A stretch of DNA of 64,000 nt from Sambucus nigra (GCA_949130495.1 OX422209.1:696057757-696121756); one strand, 5' to 3'. Shown: positions 13,396 to 25,797, counted from the stretch's first letter. The notes: generated by a model not told the origin, from the sequence alone. Translations and numbers: made by a program.

Positions 13396-14560
13396 TGTAA
13401 TACCCCACGATTTTTGGGACTGAGAATTTAATTTATTTGGGAGAAATAAAATTTATTTAAATTGGAGAATTTTAAATTTGGAAATTGAGGTCAAAACTCG
13501 AGGATGTTATAAAGTATTTCAGATGAAAAATTATGAGTGCACGGTTGATCCGGGATGGGTCGAGATAGTCAAAATGACAGTACTTGGGTTTTATTTTGGC
13601 TCCGAAATATTTTAAGTTAGTTTAACTCGAATTGGAGTTAACGAGTCATTTAAAGTGTGTATTATCATTTAAAGTTGGGTATTTTGGAATTTAGGCTTAA
13701 GTAGGGCTCGTGAGAGGCCAATCTCATTTAAGAGATTTAGAAAGACCCAGAGAGAGAGAGAGAAGAAGAAGAAATGAAGTAGAGAAAGAGGAGAAAATCT
13801 TGGAGGTTCCGGACAATCCGCGAATTCGAGGAAGATTCAACCTCTACAACTTCTAGGTAAGTGATTAAACTTGCTAAATAATTCATGTGTGTAATTTATT
13901 TCATGAATTGTGGATAAAAATTTGAATTTGGGGTTATTATGTCAAAAAACCTAGATTTTTGGTTAAATCTTGCATTTGAGGTGTGTGTATATGGATTTGA
14001 GGTGTGTGTATATGGATTTGAGGTTGTATAATTAGTGGGGTTGATTTATATTAAGAGTTTTAATGTTAGAAACATGATTGGGTTGAATATTGAGGGTTTG
14101 ATGATGATATATTGGGTTTTTGGAGAGTTAGGTTTCGTCTAAAATGAAGAACGGCTGAAATATCTGGTATGGTCGATCGACCGCGGCCAGGAAGCTGGTC
14201 GACTGCGCTTTAAGGGAAAAGCCTACTGGTTGCTTCGCAAGGCAAATTCCAGAATTGCGATTGACCAAGGGTCACGGGCCGGTCCATCGGTACTCTGTTT
14301 TTAGCCCAAGAATGCGATTTTCTTTCTGCCCCTTTTCTTTTAGGTCTAAAGCTTAGGGACCTTCTTACTTAATGTATTATAAAGGGTTACATCATAATAT
14401 CAAGAGATTGATACCTTAGGATAGTAAGGTGGAACTTGGGCCTATTTTAGGAATGGCTTATGAGGGTATGGGGCCTCTTTTATTAAGGAAATAATGGTAG
14501 GACTAAAAGATAGTTGGATTGTATCAATTTGATTTTGGTGGACTATCATGAATTGGTTAT
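13396..14560 (+). repeat. Gypsy LTR fragment, second subfamily
   Basis: It begins TGTAATACCCCACGATTTTTGG, the same kind of LTR start as the 2.9-kb family but diverging at once. Further in are the phrase GGGTCGAGATAGTC, also present in the 2.9-kb LTRs, an AG-rich stretch (13748-13800) and a 21-bp tandem repeat (about 13975-14030). A palindromic GGTCGATCGACC lies near 14172. The right end is not clear; copia sequence follows from about 14590. Confidence 0.6.
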
Positions 14561-14589
14561 ACATTATAAAGATAGTTTCTTTTTACCTA

Positions 14590-15440
14590 CGTGCGTTCGG
14601 GGTCAAGTGGTATCACAACATCGGATGGACTTATATTATCTCAATCTCATTACATATAGAAAGTACTTGAACAATTCAAGAAGTATGATATTAGTCCTAC
14701 CAAGACACCTGTAGATGTAAATTTACATCTAGCAAGAAATAATGGTGAAAGCATATCTCAGCTATAATATTCTCGTATTATCGGCAGTTTAATGTATATC
14801 ATGAACTGTACACGACCGGACATAGCATACTCAATAAGTAAGCTAAGTCGATTTACGAGTAATCCAGGGAGAGATCACTGGAAAGCAATATTGCGAGTTT
14901 TGGGTTATTTGAAATATACTCAAAACTATGGACTGCACTACTCAAAATATCCAGCTGTTCTTGAAGGACATTGCGATGTAAATTGGATATCCGATACAAA
15001 AGACTCTAAGTCTACTAGTGGGTATGTGTTTACCCTTAGAGGTGTAGCCGTATCTTGGAAATCCTCAAAACAAACATGCATTGCTAGATCAACAATGGAA
15101 TCAAAATTTATTGGACTAGACAAAGCTGGAGAAGAATCTGAATGGCTTCGAAATTTCTTAAAGGATGTTCCAAATTGGTCTAAACCTGTTCCTGCAATAT
15201 GTATATATTGCGATATCTAATCGGCGATTGGAAGGGCATATAATCACATGTATAATGGAAAGTCACGACATATTCATCGTCGACACAATACCGTTAGACA
15301 ACTTCTCTCAAATAGAATGATCTCAATTGACTATGTAAAGTCAAAAAATAATATATCGAATCCACTAACGAAAGGTTTAAACCGAGAGAAAGTTGAAAGA
15401 TCATCGAGAGGAATGGGTCTAAAGCCTATAAATAAATAAG
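14590..15440 (+). pseudogene. Copia RT end and RNase H, Tork-like
   Basis: The reading starts in the RT connection (QFKKYDISPTKTP region near 14665-14710, split by a frame change). It continues through [20 protein letters not shown] (14790 on), [20 protein letters not shown] (first catalytic Asp kept), [19 protein letters not shown] (Glu kept) and IYCDI before a stop at about 15220. In a continuing frame (15248-15439) come KSRHIHRRHNTVRQLL and SNPLTKGLNREKVERSS, the standard C-terminal end of Tork/Angela-type copia polyproteins. At least two stops interrupt it. Upstream RT and integrase are missing, so this is a 5'-truncated element. Confidence 0.85.
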
Positions 15441-16018
15441 AATCAATATAGTGGTAACCCAACCTAGCTGACTAGAGATCCAAAGATCTAGGTTCAATGG
15501 GCAAACCGAACTATGTTGTATTCAGTAAGCACTGGAGGATATTTAATCCTATCCATTCCAAAGATGAGACAGTGCACATCTGTCGCGAAATTAGGATAAG
15601 TTATGCTTTTAATGATATCTATATCTTAGTATGTCTAAGTGGGGTATTGCAGGATACTCTTTATGGAAGTCACCTACGTGAGTAAGAAGTGGGCCACTTC
15701 TATGAGAATAATGAAAGGCATATTCTCTAAAATATTCACGGAACCAAGTGGTGTTCATGGCCAAAATGAACACAAACGTGAGAACTAACTGTATTGAAGA
15801 ATTATTGTGTGAATACTGTTGTCTAGGTTTACAGAAACGGTTGACGGTTCAAGGACATGAAGTCGACTGATTAACCAAGTAAATTCGATAGTATATCACT
15901 AAGGAAAGTTCAAGGCCACTAGGCTACTTCTCCCGATGCAATAAGTCTTCAGTTTTACTCAACCTATGTCTGCATCCGCATAAGCATCTGTTATGATTTA
16001 TTTATAGCGATATATCAT

Positions 16019-17150
16019 TCATGTGGGAGATTGTTGGAAAATTGGAGCTGCCCAGATTTTTGGACAGAATTTTTTGAGCAAATTTGAGCTCAAATTTAGG
16101 TGGGACCCATACTACGATAATTGTGGGACCATATACAAACGCGTTCTCCTCCACAAGGAGATTAACGTAGTATATTCATATGTCCAATTTCAATAAGTTA
16201 TGAATGATAAATATGTCTCCAAAGTGACTCACAAAGCAATGAAAGTTAATGAATTGGGTATATTTTAACTCTTGTCCCACATTGGAAGAGTAGTGGAAAG
16301 TTGATGAGTTAATAACACCCCAGTATGGACTAAGGCTTGGATGTCTTGGGGTATCCCAACTCCTTGAAGGGGAGATGGCCTACACTATGCATGTGTTGGG
16401 CTTGGCCCAAAACCCCACACGCATGCGCACCGTCCGGCCGACTCGGCTTGGGCTTGGGCTTATAATCTCTTAAAATATTTTGGTCCGTTTTAATTTAACT
16501 TTCTGGGCTTTAATTGTTAATTAAGTACGAAATTAATTAATAATTAATTAAATGTCTATCAGTTAATTTCAAGGGTCAACAGTTAACAAAATTAACTATT
16601 TTGACAGTTAAATTCGGTTTTGACTGTTCCCAATAGTCAAAACGTTTGCTATAAATTAAATCTTTCCCCTACAGTTTTTTACTACTGAAAAAATTGTCCT
16701 CCCACAGTTCCGAAATGATGCAACATCTTTTCCCATAAAATAATTTCTCTAATATTGCTACTGCATACATCTCCGGCATATTATTTCTTGGTCTGGTTGA
16801 GTATAAAATATAGAATTGTGTTCGCAGAAATTAATCATAGTTGTGCTACTTGATTAATTTGGAAATTCGTTCTATCTTTGTAGACAATTATTCATTACCT
16901 TTAGAACGATGTGGAGGGAATCAATTTGTCTTAAGGAGACTGTTCTAAACAGGGTTCGGATAATTTCTTCTATATTCTAATATTATTTCTGCAAATTCAA
17001 GTAAGTGTTAATTTTCTGTAATTTCGTTTTATTTCTGTAATTATATTAATTATTCATAATTCTGTACATTTGTATTTAATAAATAGTAGACATAACATTA
17101 AATATGTGATAAACTATCCAAATTATTAGAACATATATTGATATTTTAAA
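16019..17150 (+). repeat. 3' LTR of the Tork-like copia, right end unresolved
   Basis: A purine-rich TCATGTGGGAGAT (16019-16031) is followed by TGTTGGAAAATTGG, the common copia LTR start, at 16032. A TATA-like GCTATAAATTAAAT lies near 16650. I could not find the CA end or a TSD; the end is placed at about 17150 from the change in character. The 580 bp before it (15441-16018) is the usual copia 3' untranslated stretch. Confidence 0.65.
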
Positions 17151-17596
17151 TATGGATCGTGGCAGCCATTATTGAAGGCAAGTTTCCTCTTCTTTTTAAT
17201 AACCATCAGATCTCAATGAGGAGCCATTAACCTATGAGGAACAGATCGATCATAAAGGCATTTACAAAGGACTATTTACATGGTTGATTCATGGATTTTC
17301 ATCTAAAATAGGAGGGCTGGTGTTGTATCAACGTTATGTATTCATGGAAGTGGGGAAATAGAACCTAATCACATGAACAAGATTGAAGGTGGAAAATGGG
17401 ATAATAATACTTTTGCAATTGTAGAATTTTTCTCTTTACTATTCTGTCATTTATTTATTTTTTCTTGAGAGCTACAAATTAGAGAGAAAGTGAGTTTACG
17501 GAGACAACAAATGGTTATTTCTACAACTACTAACATTTTGTAATGTTAAAGCATTTTATTTTAAAATATAATTTGTCAATTTTTATTTATTTAAGA

Positions 17597-18304
17597 TCTA
17601 TATATTACTTATTCTTTGATTAAATTGGGTTGTTCATGATAGTCCCCTCTCCTAATAATTAGTTTATTTATTTCCTCTCTCTATAAATATATATAGACAT
17701 ATTCTCCGTTCATGCGTTTTTGGGGAATTTAATTTATTTCATAAGATTTGTTATCCTTTGTAGGTGAAAAATCTCAAGTTAACGAGAGATATTATGTATC
17801 TAATTTATTTTAAATGATTTATATGTAAGTGTTTAATTTATTTCACATGATTCGTTAGCCATCGCAAGAGTTGTTTATATTACATTTTGTAAGATATCCC
17901 TTAATACAATGAATATGATTTAAAGATGAGTACATATCTTTATGTACTCCTTCCATCCATAATTAAGACTCCATTATTTTTTTGGGTCATCCCAAATTAA
18001 TAGTCCACTTTCTTTTCTTTTTTTACATAATCAACTATTCAAATTTCTCAAATTGAACATTTTGTTGATCTTGGCCATTAATTGAAGGTATCCTTAATCT
18101 GTACAAAAAAAGAATATGAAACCTTAATTTAGGACGGAAGGAGTATTTATTTTGATGTTATAGTGTTCTACCTTCCCTATATGATATTAATTTTTTTTTT
18201 ATAAAATAATGTATTGGTTTGCCATAATATTTGTGTTGAAATAAAATTTCAAATTAACCAGATTAATTATTTTTAACTGTCCGCGCATGCGAGTTGCAAG
18301 CTAG
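17597..18304 (+). mobile_element. Candidate non-autonomous Helitron
   Basis: The left end reads TCTATATATTACTTATT preceded by A. The right end has a GC-rich partly self-complementary stretch (CCGCGCATGCGAG) about 10 bases before a terminal CTAG followed by T. This fits the Helitron rule (5' TC, 3' hairpin plus CTRR, insertion between A and T, no TSD). There is no coding. The hairpin is degenerate and the ends are short, so the call is tentative. It contains the MITE at 17947-18143. Confidence 0.35.
17947..18143. mobile_element. Stowaway-type MITE (Tc1/mariner class)
   Basis: 197 bp with inverted ends CTCCTTCCATCC and, at the other side, GGACGGAAGGAG. It is flanked by TA on both sides (17945-17946 and 18144-18145), the TSD of Tc1/mariner elements. 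The CTCCnTCC start is characteristic of Stowaway MITEs. It has no coding capacity and would need a mariner transposase supplied elsewhere. Confidence 0.85.
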
Positions 18305-18589
18305 TAACAATACAATTATAGTACTACTACTTTCATGGTTTCAAATGATTTGACGAATGGAAATAAGTTAGGTACATTTAGCATCTAAAGTCAATATAAA
18401 ACATGAGCATCAAACACTAACAATATAATATTATATTCAATGGAGCATGGAATGCAATTTTAAAGTGTATAATTTTATATTATTATAAAAATATTAAAAT
18501 GGGGGCATATCAGGTAGTGTTCCTCCTATCATGGGGACGAGCTTAAGCGAAACTTATCTAGGTTGACCCTCACTTTTCTAAAGGTTATT

Positions 18590-18832
18590 ATATCAATTTG
18601 TCGTTTTCTCTAAATGCATGGCGTATATTTCCCAAACCCCATTTTATGGGCAATCGGAGAGTTCATTGCAGTATTTTTTAGTGTTGAGAATTCTTTACTT
18701 ATTGAGAGGTGTTGCTTTAGTTGTGCCTATTTTGGGGGGATTTTGTGTTGTATCTTTATTTAACCTGATGTGCATATATTTTGTATTTCTTATTATTTAA
18801 TCAATGAGAATTCCATTTTCTTAAAAAAAAAG
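18590..18832 (+). other. Possible LINE 3' end with short poly(A)
   Basis: A T/G-rich stretch with a 60-codon hydrophobic ORF (18618-18800) ends in AATCAATGAGAATTCC and then nine A residues at about 18823-18831. Plant LINE 3' ends often look like this. There is no RT domain and no clear TSD, so this is a weak call. Confidence 0.25.
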
Positions 18833-19391
18833 ATTTGGATTACTTTCTTAGTGATGACAAGCTCGAAAGTACATTTTATAAGTCAATTCTCTAACTAATA
18901 AGGATGGTTATAATTTCCCTTTCGTCAATTAAAATACTGAGATTTTAACACTTTAAAGAACGACATCAATGACTTTAGATTCGGGTCATGCAGTGCATTT
19001 GATCAATCAATATGTTAATACTACTTAGATTATATTAATTGGGTCGTGCACTGCATTCACGTGGTCTCGAGTTTACAATATACTGAAATCTATGAAAATT
19101 AAAGCACAACCTCAAAAAATTCCAGAGTCACTATTTACTAGATTTTTATAATGCTATTCTTAGAAAGATATTTTTAGATTAGTACCTAAAAACCTTCCAA
19201 CCCTTTCTCTTATATCTTATTATCTAGAGACATATGGGACGAGCTGAAAGCAGCTCCTGAATAAATCAAATCTTCTAGGTTGAAATAAAATACACTCTCT
19301 AAAATTCCTAGACTGGAGTCTTACGGAATAAAAAAAAATTCTACTTAAATAAGCCATGCATGCCTTATATTAAAACTCATTCTTTTAATGG
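18833..19391. other. AT-rich spacer, nothing recognised
   Basis: No ORF of note, no repeat border, no RNA gene seen on either strand. Confidence 0.4.
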
Positions 19392-19399
19392 TTTATAAA

Positions 19400-20634
19400 T
19401 AGGGCTATAAACGGATATTCGAAAATCCGCATCCATACGATATCCGAATCCGAATTTGCGAATATTTATTCGAAAATATGGAAACGGATACGAATATGGA
19501 TACTCTTTAAAAATATCCGAGAAAACAGATATGGATACGGATAGTACTAGTATCCGACACGGATAATCCGTATCCAATGCGGAGTATCCATTTTATCGGA
19601 TATCCGTTTTACCGGATATCCGTATCCGTCAAACATATGTTTAAAATGATACTAATAATATTAGTATTAGTATTACTAATAAAATAATATTAAAACAAAT
19701 CTTAATCGTTTATTGCCAAAACAAAATAAACACATACTCCACTCAAAACAAAAACACCCTAAAGTTGTTGTTTTATTGGGTATATTATAAAATTTCATGT
19801 ATTATTATTTAATTGGGTATATTATCATGGAGTTACACTAAAGTTACAATACACCTTATCACACACAACATACACCGACTAAATAACATATACTCCACTA
19901 AAAAAAACTAACTTAGTTTCATTTCTCCTTCGTACAAAATAAGAGAAAAGAAACTGTCATGTGGTTGATCGTTAGTTTACTTAATTACAAATAAATGTAA
20001 GAGAGAAACAGAAAAGAATGTAAGAGAGAAACATAATGGAATGTAAGAGAGAAACATAAAAATGAAGAGATGGTTTTGATTGTAATGAGAACTGAAGTTA
20101 ACAACATGTATATTATATACAAAATAAAAATGTATACTTATTAAAATAAAAATATCAGTATGTTTTGAAGACAAAAGGTCCATGAGGTTATCATTCTCAA
20201 TAAATTTGATTAATCTAAAATGTGCATATTTATTTCTACTGTCATAGAATGCAACTGTTAATTTTTTTTGGATGGCTTTAAGCTTATACGGTTGTAAAGT
20301 ATGGATGACTTTAAGCCATATTATCATTATGGAATGATACTATTATTATGGAATCCATAATTGTTGATGTTAGGATGTAGTAATTTTGTTACATATTTAT
20401 TTGGATTGGATTGAATTTCATTGGATTTGATATTTTAATTATTATTTTTTGCGATGGCTAAATAATGTAAACGGATACGGATATTATCCGAATCCGAGGT
20501 ATCCGAGCGGATACGGATATGGATAGTTGTTTTAACTATCTGGGCGGATACGGATATGGATAGTACATTCAGATAGCAGATACGGATATGGAAAACATGG
20601 TATCCGATCCGTATCCGTCCGTTTACCACCATCA
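19400..20634. mobile_element. hAT-like non-autonomous element
   Basis: 1235 bp. Ends are TAGGGCTATAAACGGA on the left and, read inward on the other strand, TGATGGTGGTAAACGGAC on the right, matching the hAT-type TAGGGnTGnAAACGG pattern. A perfect 8-bp TSD, TTTATAAA, lies at 19392-19399 and 20635-20642. The outer ~230 bp at the left and ~170 bp at the right are packed with GGATAC/GTATCC motifs in both orientations, so the ends can fold back. The interior is AT-rich. A 116-codon minus ORF (19977-20327) shows no transposase domain. Confidence 0.8.
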
Positions 20635-20642
20635 TTTATAAA

Positions 20643-21486
20643 CCTGATTTGGAATGACTTATTGCAGGAAATTATAGAATTGATTACAACTATTGGAGGA
20701 AAATTTTGTTAGACATTTACAAGAATATGGATCACTCTCATGTGGGCTAAAATATTCTAGAATTTGATGTAATCATCGTTTCATACGGCACGCCAAAAAC
20801 CCAAAGAGGGAGTTAATGCATTCAAATATGGGAGATTCGTTATTAACTAAATTGGTCTCTTTATGTGTCATCTTTTGTCCATGACCATAAAAATATATGG
20901 ATGAAAGCTCTAATAAGTTGTATTTCCTCATCAATAAACCCCTCTCTAAAGAAACCCATATCATTTTTAAGTAAGGATCTTCATTTGGGGTAAGAGGGTG
21001 GTGGTTCCACATCTAGGTGGAAAGACCTTAGGGTTTCTTCGTTATTTTATGGGCACCAATTGAGCTTTAGGGGCCTCATATCCTCTTACTGGATTGGCAT
21101 GGATTGTATAAACCTTTTCTCGGTCTCGGTAGATTGGTCTGAGAAGATTTCATTTGTATTTTTACTCTTAAGTTCACCAAATTTTAGTATAAAGTGATGG
21201 CAAAACCATCATACCAATCATCAGTTAGAACTGGGCTCAAAATACTAAGAATGTTTTTTATTACAAAACTAAAAAATCATTGAGTCATAGCTCATTTTAT
21301 GAGAAGTTGGGAAATGAATGAGAAAAGATACGAGTGGTTTAATTTTACTTTTGTAGTTTTCTATGGAAATCAATAGATTAGGAACTGGGTAAGAAATATT
21401 TTCCATGAAAAATATTAATATTATTGACCACTTTTCATACTCATGACTATTATATTCCTATTATAGATTTGAATTCAGGCATCACG
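20643..21486. other. Unassigned 840 bp
   Basis: One minus ORF (20773-21012) has no recognisable domain. No transposon ends were seen. The text just before 21487 may be copia 5' remnant. Confidence 0.35.
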
Positions 21487-22748
21487 CCAGTATAAAATGA
21501 ACAATAATACGTGTTTTATGGAAAATAATTCACCGTTAATCAAACTGGCCCTAAGATCATATGAACATTTCAAGGCACATCTCGTTGGCAAAGGTTATAA
21601 TAAACTAGGTAGGATTGATTTTGATCAAACATTTAAACCCGTAATCAATCACTATTTGGCTAGTTCTTTCCATTGTAGTATCATTTAAATGGTTTATCTA
21701 CCAAATTGACGTCAAATATTCATTCCTCTATGGATCTTATAAAAGTGGTCTATATGTAGTAGTCTTCGAGGTTTGTCAATGCTCATTTCCCGAATTATGT
21801 TTATTGCCTCCAAAGAGTTCATTATTGCCTCAAACAAGAACCATGTTCTTGGTTTCACCATTTTAGTCATTTCTTCTCCATATCAGGTTTATTGTAGATG
21901 GGGTAGTTCAAGTTTTTAAATATATATCACATATCTACCAATACCATTCTTTTATTGCCTTAAGTTGATATTATAATCACGGTGAATGATCAAAATGTGC
22001 TTTCACATCTCATTTGGATACTTCATTTTGAGTTTTCTCCCAAAAACTTGTTGATATGCATTATTTGTGGCATTAAATTTATTCGAAATTGTAATTGTTG
22101 GTTCATTTCTCTACAAAATATATGCTCGCGACATTTTATCTCAAGCCTCAATATTGGGCTATAAGCCTCTTGATACCCGCCTTTCTCAAATGCATCTTCT
22201 TCAACTCTATGGAAGGTCTCCTGTTGATCCTAAAAATTATTGAAGTATGATGGGTGGATTTACGATACCTTACATTGACCCTTGATCTCTTCCATATGAT
22301 ATTTAGGTTCTTTCTCTACCAGTTGCGTATGCATCTTCCTTGGTGCTTATTGTATTTTATGGACTTCCAAAAACTAATCAACAATGGTGTGTTTATGTAT
22401 GAAAGAAGAATACCGTGGATTTTATAGTCCTCATGGAAGTTGACCTTACTTGTGTGACTCACTTAATCAGAGACATTGAACTTCGTTTGGTGCATCCTCT
22501 AGTCCTTTTCTAAGACAACAACATCGTCATTTATGGGTTTGATAATCTTGTCTTCCACGCTCGTACAAAATATATCGAATTAGTTTTACGAGAAGATCGC
22601 ATGTGGTTAACAAGTTATGTTTGGTCCACCTCCCAACTGTTTGACTCCAATATCTTCACAAAGGCCCTGCCCAAATTCGACTTCCATTTTCTTCATAGCA
22701 TGCTTGGAGTTATTTTTTTGTCGCCCTCCTGGATTAAAGGAGAGTGAT
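21487..22748 (+). pseudogene. Copia RT to RNase H relic, heavily decayed
   Basis: At 21560-21670 the RT start is readable as AHLVGKGYNKLGRIDFDQTFKPVI, then after a stop YQIDVKYSFLYG (about 21700). Much of the middle is unreadable, with many stops. Near 22540-22600 RNase H tail text (VFHARTKYIELV) appears, and near 22655-22720 the copia C-terminal signature IFTKALPKFDFHFLHSMLGV. The element lacks gag, integrase and most of RT. The order and strand agree with one decayed copia copy. Confidence 0.75.
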
Positions 22749-22850
22749 AGAACTAATTTGTTGATGTCAAATACAATTTTTCCATCAGTTGTATCCAACC
22801 ATATAAATATTATTTTATCCATTGTGTACATATCGATTTACAATCAAGGC
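22740..22850 (+). repeat. Probable start of the 3' LTR of the copia relic
   Basis: A purine tract TTAAAGGAGAG sits right after the pol end and is followed by TGATAGAACTAATTTG. This is the expected PPT plus LTR start, but no second LTR is available for comparison and the end is not visible. Confidence 0.4.
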
Positions 22851-23159
22851 GTGGGTCATTATATCTCGTCCGATAAAATTATTCTAAACCTGCGCCCACT
22901 AAAATCCTTAAGGGAAGCTAAGAGGACCAAACCTGCAAGGGCCAAGTTGCAAAAATAACAAATTAGAAAAAAAAACTCTCCTTGGGACATTTAATTCTTC
23001 GGTTAAAGTCCCTAAGGACCTTCTTCTAATCGGTTAAAGGTCCCTCTAGTAATGATTACTAAATCCATTAAATCTCTTCCCAGCCACCCACGTGTTACCC
23101 CACCTCGGATCGACCATCAAACACATTTTACCATTCAGTCAAAGACCCCAGATCAAACC

Positions 23160-23170
23160 CTATAAATAGA
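23160..23170 (+). promoter_or_regulatory. TATA box of an LTR-type promoter
   Basis: CTATAAATAGA in a C-rich context, about 55 bp before GTTGATTTAG. Position and context fit the promoter of a degenerate LTR. No ORF follows. Confidence 0.5.
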
Positions 23171-23549
23171 GGTCCCCATTAAACTTCAAAAGGACCCCAA
23201 AACCCAACGTTGATTTAGTTTTCTAACTTTCTCAATCACCAGCGCCCGAGAAACTCGAGATCGTTCTGAAAAAGTCCCCAAAAAATTTGTTCTTCAAAAA
23301 AGTCACTTTTCCCCCAAGAAAAGCTTGTACTTTTGCGGAGTCACTTCAGTCCCAAACTAGGTTCATACTTCTAAAAAGTCGCCTCTGAAAGAAAAATAGA
23401 GTCAAGCATCTGCGCGCATTCCATGAATGTCAACACTTCTAAATGGAGCTCTGCCCGACTAAACGGAGCTCTTCCCACCTTAGGCACCTCAAGTGGGGAT
23501 ACTCTTACGGGAGCTACAGGGGTAAGGGAACTCTGCCCAATTATCGGGT

Positions 23550-23551
<2 letters not shown>

Positions 23552-23590
<39 letters not shown>
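23552..23590. repeat. (AT)n microsatellite
   Basis: About 39 bp of pure alternating AT. Simple repeat; the apparent YIYIYI ORF across it is an artefact. Confidence 0.97.
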
Positions 23591-23592
<2 letters not shown>

Positions 23593-24644
23593 TGTCCATA
23601 TATGCTTATCTCTTTTAGCTCGGCCCCTATTTTGGGGACATGATATGGACTCTATAACGTTTATATTTTAAAGCCTGGTTTTTAACCTAACACCTTTGTT
23701 AATTGACTTGACATGCTCATATGTTAAAACAATGTTAATAAAATGCCATAACGACCAAATGCAAATATTACAATATACTATTTAAAATCATTCTCAAGAA
23801 AGTGTCAATGACCGGAGTCATTCTGAAACTTTTCACAAGTCAAAGTCTAAAATTCGACTACTTCCATCGCTTCTCCAAATGAACAAATCTTGTCTTTGCG
23901 GCGGCACCCCGAATATGTGTTTTCATATCAAATACTTGTCAAACGTCGAACTTTTATTAGACACACTATTAAAATTTAAATATATCATCCCAACACAATA
24001 AAAATGTTATACTAAGGACTGTCAAATGCTCCCATTATCAACACTGACCCCTCCACTTTGATAGTCCCCATTCATCACAATTTGAGGATGAGGACACACT
24101 CTCAATTCCAAACAGACACCCCTAGGGAGCACCATCACCCATACTAAAAATTATTTTAGAAACTACCCATTGTGGACATCCCAAGGTCGGGGGGGTCTGA
24201 GGTCTCCGTAGGTGGATCCCCCTTTCTATCCCCTCCTTCTTCCTGCGTACGAGCAGGATTACGTCTTTTATCAGGGCGCTTGGTCGTCGTCAATGTGGGG
24301 TGATATGTAGATATAGAGTCGCCAACATATTTGGCACAAAACGGGTAAAAGAAATGTTGTCGCCTAAAGAGAACGGCCTTAAGGACAATACTGATTCTTG
24401 CAAAATTAAGTAGTTTTACGGTTAGGGGATTAAGTTGCGGAATGGGAAGGTGTTAGTCACCCATCCTGCCTTTTCGATATCTCATGGGCATGTGTTAATC
24501 TTCTCCTATATAATGCCATGATGTGTGTTCTTATGTGAATAATATAAATTTAGGATGGCATCACTCGACTCGCGTTATGGATAAAGACGGAGCGAGGTCA
24601 TCACTACATCAAAATGGTAAAATTGTCACCTTTTTAGCAGTCAG

Positions 24645-24770
24645 GCTTGTCACGGTCAATGACCGTGACACAAAAACACGCATTTTTTGTCACGGTCATT
24701 GATCGTGACAAGTGAAGTTTCTCACGGACTTGTCACGGTCAATGACCGTGACACGTCCGTGACAATTCTG
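24645..24770. repeat. Left subterminal palindromic repeats of the CACTA
   Basis: Three copies of a GTCACGGTCA/TGACCGTGAC palindrome, the expected subterminal TnpA-binding array of CACTA elements. Similar copies recur at the right end. Each copy is itself self-complementary. Confidence 0.85.
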
Positions 24771-24894
24771 TTAGTAAAAAACTCTCCCCCTTCTTTTTTC
24801 CCACCGAAATCGTCCCTCCATTTCTCTCTCTCTCTCTAGCGGCTGCTCTCTCTCTCTCTACAACTTTGGTATGTTTTCTCTTTATTTCTTCACC

Positions 24895-25100
24895 ATGTAT
24901 GTATATGTGTGTGTGTGTATATATGTGTGTAAATGTGCGTGTGTGTGTGTGTGTGGTGTGTGGGGGGCGGGGCAGCAGGGCTTGGGGGAGGGGGGTATGT
25001 GCTTGTGTGTGTGTGTTTGTGTTTATGTGTGTATATATGCGTGTGTGCATGTGTATATATGTGTGTGTGCGTGTGGTGGGCAGGGGTAGCGGGGGGGGGG
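24895..25100. repeat. (TG)n-rich simple-repeat tract
   Basis: About 200 bp of imperfect TG repeats with G-runs inside the CACTA. Overlapping long ORFs on both strands here (for example 24866-25138 and 24890-25168) are low-complexity artefacts. Confidence 0.95.
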
Positions 25101-25655
25101 GATGTATAATATTGATTGGTTGTTACTTTTTTTTGTAAATTAATAATTAGTGCCCCTTTCATATGCAAGTAGGATTTCCCCTCATTGTAAATTAGTAAAT
25201 TAATAATTGTATACTTTAATTGTTAGTTTAATTGATGAAAAGAATTAATTGAGTAGATGAATTAGAAGGAGTACGAGATACACATTTGGTGTTGCCATTG
25301 CGGTTGGATTATAGTGGATCGATGTTGGGTTGCTTAATTTTAAAAGTGGCATGACCACTGGATTATTGTCCATATGGGGGTGGGATTTTTCAACTTTTTT
25401 GAAAATTACTTTGTATAACGAATAATATATATATAGTATGATAATTAAATGAAACATACTTGAAATTACATATAGTACGCATAGATACTAGCCTTATAGT
25501 TCTTATACGTACGCATTCAATATCCCTTAGACCCGTTCGAGAGTCATTACCCCTGTAATGAGATCTCTCGAATTGTCCCGTTTGGACAGTTTGGGACTGC
25601 ATAATTTATGTATAATAATATTCTTAGTGGCTTAAAGTTGTTACTTTTAGAGGAA

Positions 25656-25797
25656 ATTCTGCAGTCGTATCCTAATGTTCTCTGGGTACATACTAGATTG
25701 ACAAGTGTGACTGTTATTTCAATTGATCAATTGAAATAATACTCACACTTGCCAATCTACGTCGTGTACTTGGAGAACTACGGGGATATGCTGCCGA
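25656..25797. repeat. Long inverted repeat (hairpin) inside the CACTA
   Basis: Two ~72-bp arms meet at a perfect centre, CAATTGATCAATTG, with no loop beyond it. I matched the arms outward from the centre at 25726/25727: 13 bases perfect, then isolated mismatches and one small gap, roughly three quarters identical overall. The RNA would form one long imperfect hairpin. It lies upstream of the transposase-associated relic at 26005. Confidence 0.85.

Larger units (their letters stand above)
22851..24598 (+). mobile_element. Tat/Ogre-like LTR-retrotransposon debris, left part
   Basis: No intact gene. An LTR-type promoter (TATA at 23160-23170) is followed by short pyrimidine-rich text. Near 24318-24360 come GAGTCGCCAAC and, at 24440-24470, GGGAAGGTGTTAG followed by CACCC, phrases that travel together in plant Tat/Ogre-type gypsy elements. 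The partner phrases (GACGCCTACGTA, CGTAGTTCG) resume at about 28998-29040 beyond the CACTA element. I conclude that the CACTA split one older element. Confidence 0.5.

Noticed and set aside
19977..20327. Possible transposase ORF in the hAT-like element
   Set aside because: 116 codons of AT-rich text; no hAT dimerisation or zinc-finger motif.
24866..25168. Long ORFs on both strands over the TG tract
   Set aside because: Low-complexity translation of a simple repeat; open in several frames at once.
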